A DNA stretch of 8,856 nt from CAYGWP01 sp964353455 (lineage in GTDB: Bacteria > Planctomycetota > Phycisphaerae > FEN-1346). Shown piece by piece: positions 6,554 through 8,856 of the stretch. The stretch lies in NCBI GenBank assembly GCA_964353455.1, contig CAYGWP010000269.1, positions 1-8,856 on the forward strand. The letters are read 5' to 3'. Made by a program: the position numbers and the translations under genes. Positions within the stretch are counted from its first letter, which is position 1. Each line of letters opens with the position of its first letter. The notes beneath the pieces were generated by a model, which was not told where the DNA came from, did not search any database, and saw only the letters and a list, made by a program, of their open reading frames with translations.

Positions 6554-6579
6554 AACGGCCGCGATTATCATGCCGTTCC
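6554..6579 (-). promoter_or_regulatory. Possible ECF-type autoregulatory promoter of the sigma operon
   Basis: On the minus strand GGAAC (6579-6575), preceded by G, is followed after 17 nt by CGTT (6557-6554). GGAAC is the common -35 core of ECF-dependent promoters and CGT-type -10 boxes are frequent. The spacing is right for this class, and it would give a leader of about 85 nt before the ATG at 6463. Autoregulation is usual for ECF sigma factors. The match is short, so the call is tentative. Confidence 0.3.
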
Positions 6580-6599
6580 CGTGTTGGGCGGCGGCATAA

Positions 6600-6956
6600 C
6601 GGCACGGTGAGTCGCCGTTTGCCGCCCTCATCACGCAGTTCCTCGGAATCCTGGAAGAGCAGGCCGTCTGGACCGAGAAGTGCCTGGGCTGCGGCGACTG
6701 CATGCTGGCCCAGTTCGGCGGCATCTGCCCGCTGACGCGGTGCGCGAAGAGGCTCCTGAACGGCCCCTGCGGCGGGTCAACCGAGGAATGCTGCGAGGTC
6801 GATAAGGACCGCCCGTGCGCCTGGCAACTTATCTACAAGCGTCTTAAGGGCATCGGCCAGTTGAGCAGGCTCGACAGAATCGTTCCGCCGAAGGACTGGC
6901 GAACGGCCTGGCACGGCGGAGCACGCAAGATCGTCCGCCAAGAACACCGCGTCTAG
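6600..6956 (+). pseudogene. Methylenetetrahydrofolate reductase C-terminal (MTHFR_C/MetV-type) domain remnant
   Basis: The frame is open from the TAA at 6597-6599 to the TAG at 6954-6956 and gives 118 residues, but no ATG, GTG or TTG occurs before codon 35. The sequence matches the MTHFR_C domain: EKCLGCGDCMLAQFGGICP, RCAKRLLNGPCGG, ECCEVDKDRPCAW. All cysteines of the pattern are present (codons 28, 31, 34, 43, 48, 57, 64, 65 and 73), which in relatives bind iron-sulfur clusters or zinc beside the folate-reducing MetF domain. The catalytic barrel domain and any upstream coding sequence are missing. Starting at ATG 6702 would delete the first CxxC and shows no ribosome site. It therefore looks like the tail of a larger gene left after a deletion, with the motif still intact, suggesting recent loss. 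Confidence 0.65.
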
Positions 6957-6974
6957 TTTAAGGTTGAATAGTGA

Positions 6975-7066
6975 CGCGGCGGGTCTCCGCACCCGCCGCG
7001 CCAGCACGCAACGTTAGGCAGAGCGCGGCGGGTCCGGAGACCCGCCGCGCCTATACGCAATGTTAG
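6975..7066. repeat. Two tandem 43-nt GC-rich hairpin units
   Basis: Units at 6975-7017 and 7024-7066 are identical at 34 of 43 positions, with a period of 49 nt. Each has a strong stem: CGCGGCGGGT with ACCCGCCGCG in unit 1 (6975-6984 and 6991-7000), and GCGCGGCGGGTC with GACCCGCCGCGC around the loop CGGA in unit 2 (7023-7034 and 7039-7050). Each ends with ACGCAA, C or T, then GTTAG. Differences fall mainly in the loops and in the 3-nt spacer, leaving the stems conserved, which suggests selection for the hairpin or a repeat family. They follow the MTHFR_C remnant and could stop read-through into the next gene. Confidence 0.75.
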
Positions 7067-7127
7067 ACCGCCTTGCCCGTCGCCGCAGTGCGTCAGGCCG
7101 GGCGGGGTTATCCCGTTCCGCATGCAA

Positions 7128-7156
7128 TTGGACAGCCGCAGGAACGTTTAGTATAA
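7128..7156 (+). promoter_or_regulatory. Sigma70-like promoter of the trypsin-fold gene
   Basis: TTGGAC (7128-7133) is followed after exactly 17 nt by GTATAA (7151-7156). Transcription would start near 7163, about 43 nt before the ATG at 7206. This is the best-spaced promoter in the window. Confidence 0.45.
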
Positions 7157-7192
7157 GGGATAGGGGGAGTTTGCGCAGGGCCGGTCTATCCC
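7157..7192 (+). promoter_or_regulatory. Leader inverted repeat next to the ribosome binding site
   Basis: GGGATAG (7157-7163) can pair with CTATCCC (7186-7192) across a 22-nt loop, ending two bases before the ribosome site GGGAGG (7194-7199). The fold could influence translation, but the stem begins at or just before the predicted transcript start, so part of it may not be transcribed. Confidence 0.2.
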
Positions 7193-7205
7193 TGGGAGGT
7201 GCGAC

Positions 7206-8807
7206 ATGTTGGTCCGCAACCTGATCGCGGCCGTTCTGCTGTGCTTCGGGACGATTGCGTCCGTCGCGCCGGCCCAGGCCGCGCCGCCTGCCCCGCCGCA
7301 GGCCGCGACCGACGCTGCCGAGCAAAACTCGGCCAAGGAGGCCGTCGCCAGGGCAGTCTGCACCGTGACGGCCGAGAATAAGTGGGGCGTCCCGACAGGC
7401 GTGGCTACGGGCTTCCTCCTGACGGACGGCAAGTTCGCGATCACCGACCTGGGCCTGGTGTCGCAGCCGGGCGTCACGCAGGCAACCTTGCGGTTCAAGG
7501 ACGCGTCCAAGTCGGTCTGCCGCGAGTTCGCCATGGCCGATGCCTCGCTGGACCTGGTGGCGCTTCGGGTGGACGGCGATGCCGCAGGCCGAGCGGGCCT
7601 GCCGCTTGGCGCCGGCCTGCCCGCGCTCGACGGCAGCGTCACCGTGACGACGGCCGGATGGCGCTGGGCCAGCCAACTGGACGCGATAACCGGCCGCCTC
7701 GTGAAGGGCCCTGCCATAAAGGATGCCGCCGCGCTGGCACACGCAGATACGCCCACAGGCGTGGACTCGTTCCTCCGGGCCGACGGGCCGCGACTCGAAG
7801 CCGCCACCGGCTCCGTGCTTCTCGACCCGGCCGGCACGGTCCTCGGCACGGTCCTTGAGGTGACCATCCGTGGCGTATCTGCGCCGCTGGCCATACCGGC
7901 ATCGACGCTTCGGACGGCCCTCATGTCGGCTCAGCCGCAACTCAAGGCCCTCCCCGAACTGCCGAAATCCCCCTGGCCCACGCGGTACCTGCGCGTGCCC
8001 GGCCAGCCGGCAACGTCCGCCGCCTTCGCCGGCGCGATGGCCGCAGCCAAGAAGGCCATGGTCTGTCCGACGTGCCAGGGGCGAGGCACCAACGTCACCA
8101 TCCTCAAGGCGGCCGGTGGCGGCGGAGGCGGCGGAGGTGGCGGAGGCGGAGGCCCGGGCGGCGGCCCCGGCGGCGGCGGACCTGGTTGGGGCGGCCCGGG
8201 CGGCTGGCCCCCCGGCATGACACCCACTTGTTTCACATGCCGCGGCGAGAAGTTCGCCGTCAGCAACCCCTTCTGGCAGGACCTCATTCAGGTCATCGAG
8301 ATGGGCACCCGAACCGTCTGGGCGCCCGCTACCGATGACCGCTCGCGCCTGGCACTTCACAGGGAGATGCTTACGACCCTCATGGGGCTGACCACCGTCG
8401 GGCAACACTTCGACGGGACGCTGAATTCCACGGCCGCCGCAGACATCCGGCGGGCGGCCGCCCCGCCGGCGCGCGGCATGCTGGTTCGGGCGCAGGTCAA
8501 GGAGCACATGGACGGCCCGGACGGCAAGTACCTTCTGCTGGCCCCGCTGGATGCCAACACGTCGTTGGCCGTGCGGCTGGACGACATGATGCAACTTGGA
8601 GGCAAGGCGAACCTGGGCGACCGCAGGGAACCCGCCGACGGCGCTTGGCTCCTCCTGTGCGGCATGGTGCTATCTCGATTTGACGATGGCAAACACCAGG
8701 GGGCCTTCGTGCTTCCACTGGAGTGGGTGCCGGTCGTGGCCCCGCCCGCCCCCGACCCCGCCGGCGGCGGCCCGCCTTTCGGACGCCGCGGACCCCCGCC
8801 GGGATAG
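7206..8807 (+). CDS. Secreted trypsin-fold pseudoprotease with split zinc ribbon
   Basis: The 533-residue protein starts at ATG 7206, 6 nt after GGGAGG. Residues 1-25 are a signal peptide with cleavage after AQA. Residues 45-245 read as a trypsin-like (Trypsin_2/DegP-like) domain: ATGFLLTDGKFAITDLGLV corresponds to the usual GTGF..VTNAHVV block, but the catalytic His position is Gly83; SLDLVALRV keeps the Asp (116); AATGSVLLDPAGTVLG corresponds to GNSGGPLLD..G.V.G, with Thr201 where the Ser should be. It is therefore unlikely to be a protease. Residues 287-290 (CPTCQGRG) and 342-345 (CFTCRGEKF) form a DnaJ-like CxxCxG pair that would bind one zinc, separated by a Gly/Pro tract at 304-333. Residues 424-510 are a beta-rich, possibly OB-like domain (GMLVRAQVKEH, KYLLLAPLDANTSLAVRL, WLLLCGMVL). 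The tail is Pro/Gly-rich. A role in protein or surface binding is possible; no function is established. Confidence 0.8.
   Translation: MLVRNLIAAVLLCFGTIASVAPAQAAPPAPPQAATDAAEQNSAKEAVARAVCTVTAENKWGVPTGVATGFLLTDGKFAITDLGLVSQPGVTQATLRFKDASKSVCREFAMADASLDLVALRVDGDAAGRAGLPLGAGLPALDGSVTVTTAGWRWASQLDAITGRLVKGPAIKDAAALAHADTPTGVDSFLRADGPRLEAATGSVLLDPAGTVLGTVLEVTIRGVSAPLAIPASTLRTALMSAQPQLKALPELPKSPWPTRYLRVPGQPATSAAFAGAMAAAKKAMVCPTCQGRGTNVTILKAAGGGGGGGGGGGGGPGGGPGGGGPGWGGPGGWPPGMTPTCFTCRGEKFAVSNPFWQDLIQVIEMGTRTVWAPATDDRSRLALHREMLTTLMGLTTVGQHFDGTLNSTAAADIRRAAAPPARGMLVRAQVKEHMDGPDGKYLLLAPLDANTSLAVRLDDMMQLGGKANLGDRREPADGAWLLLCGMVLSRFDDGKHQGAFVLPLEWVPVVAPPAPDPAGGGPPFGRRGPPPG
8115..8204 (+). repeat. Low-complexity GGN repeat coding for polyglycine
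   Basis: Thirteen consecutive Gly codons (8115-8153) use GGC, GGA and GGT in mixed order, followed by Gly/Pro/Trp codons up to about 8204. It lies between the two CxxC halves of the zinc ribbon. The mixed codons make it less slippage-prone than a pure triplet array, but length variation between relatives is likely. Confidence 0.85.
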
Positions 8808-8828
8808 AGCAGTTCACGCTTGACTGTG

Positions 8829-8846
8829 GCCCGCCGCGCGGCGGGC
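8829..8846. terminator. Perfect 18-nt GC palindrome after the trypsin-fold gene
   Basis: GCCCGCCGC followed directly by GCGGCGGGC is a perfect 18-nt palindrome starting 22 nt after the stop at 8807. With no spare bases in the centre, a real hairpin would leave a few central bases unpaired. No T tract follows within the 10 nt left in the window. It may help end transcription or be another copy of a dispersed GC-rich repeat. Confidence 0.4.
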
Positions 8847-8856
8847 ATTCCTGCCC

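Noticed and set aside
5126..6610. A plus-strand frame of 494 codons across the sigma and FecR-type genes
   Set aside because: It crosses two well-recognised genes on the other strand, has low-complexity Arg/Pro/Gly-rich composition, and has no domain similarity.
6702..6956. An 84-codon gene starting at ATG 6702
   Set aside because: The ATG falls inside the first cysteine cluster of the MTHFR_C domain, just after CxxCxxC, and no ribosome binding site precedes it. Family similarity continues upstream without a start.
2805..7066. CRISPR array
   Set aside because: The repeats are palindromic, too few, unevenly spaced over kilobases, and without regular unique spacers or cas genes.
7014..8594. 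A minus-strand frame of 526 codons opposite the trypsin-fold gene
   Set aside because: Its composition is that of a shadow frame; the plus frame has a promoter, ribosome site, signal peptide and domain motifs.
8829..8846. Classical intrinsic terminator
   Set aside because: The palindrome has no loop bases and no T tract in the sequence that follows, so it is listed only as a tentative terminator-like site.

Overview
The window is GC-rich bacterial DNA, most likely from the phylum Planctomycetota (this is an inference). The evidence is a sigma factor resembling the ECF-like 'Rhodopirellula/Verrucomicrobium' group (TIGR02989 type), paired with a FecR-type anti-sigma protein. Beside them are a secreted helical-repeat protein with a LamG/concanavalin-like C-terminus and a Tat-exported PQQ-type beta-propeller protein. 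A leftover piece of the cysteine-rich C-terminal domain of methylenetetrahydrofolate reductase (MTHFR_C/MetV type) hints at a relative with anaerobic C1 metabolism, but one fragment cannot prove that.

Layout. Positions 1-2309 (minus strand) hold most of a large Tat-secreted beta-propeller protein that runs off the left edge. Positions 2334-2717 (minus) hold a decayed sugar-phosphate isomerase/epimerase-like gene. It keeps its promoter and ribosome binding site but has an in-frame TGA where the family has Trp, and it loses family similarity after about 110 codons. Positions 2805-2954 hold a 150-bp element with long interrupted terminal inverted repeats, nested hairpins and a flanking 7-bp direct repeat: it looks like a non-autonomous insertion (MITE-like). 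Positions 2978-4555 (minus) encode the helical-repeat/LamG-like secreted protein. Another copy of the same hairpin core lies at 4667-4696. Positions 4733-6463 (minus) hold the two-gene sigma/anti-sigma operon, whose stop and start codons abut. Positions 6600-6956 (plus) hold the start-less MTHFR_C remnant, and 6975-7066 two tandem GC-rich hairpin units. Positions 7206-8807 (plus) encode a secreted protein with a trypsin-like fold that has lost its catalytic His and Ser, a split zinc ribbon interrupted by a polyglycine tract, and a C-terminal beta-rich domain. A perfect 18-nt palindrome at 8829-8846 follows it.

How it works together. The sigma/FecR pair probably transduces an envelope or extracytoplasmic signal. 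The adjacent LamG-like secreted protein, same strand and 177 bp downstream, is a reasonable candidate target or partner. The propeller protein and the pseudoprotease are also exported, so every intact gene except the sigma factor acts at or beyond the cytoplasmic membrane. The spaces between genes are unusually rich in hairpin repeats and gene remnants, which points to a rearranged, accessory-like region. I found no CRISPR array, tRNA, rRNA, transposase or integrase gene.
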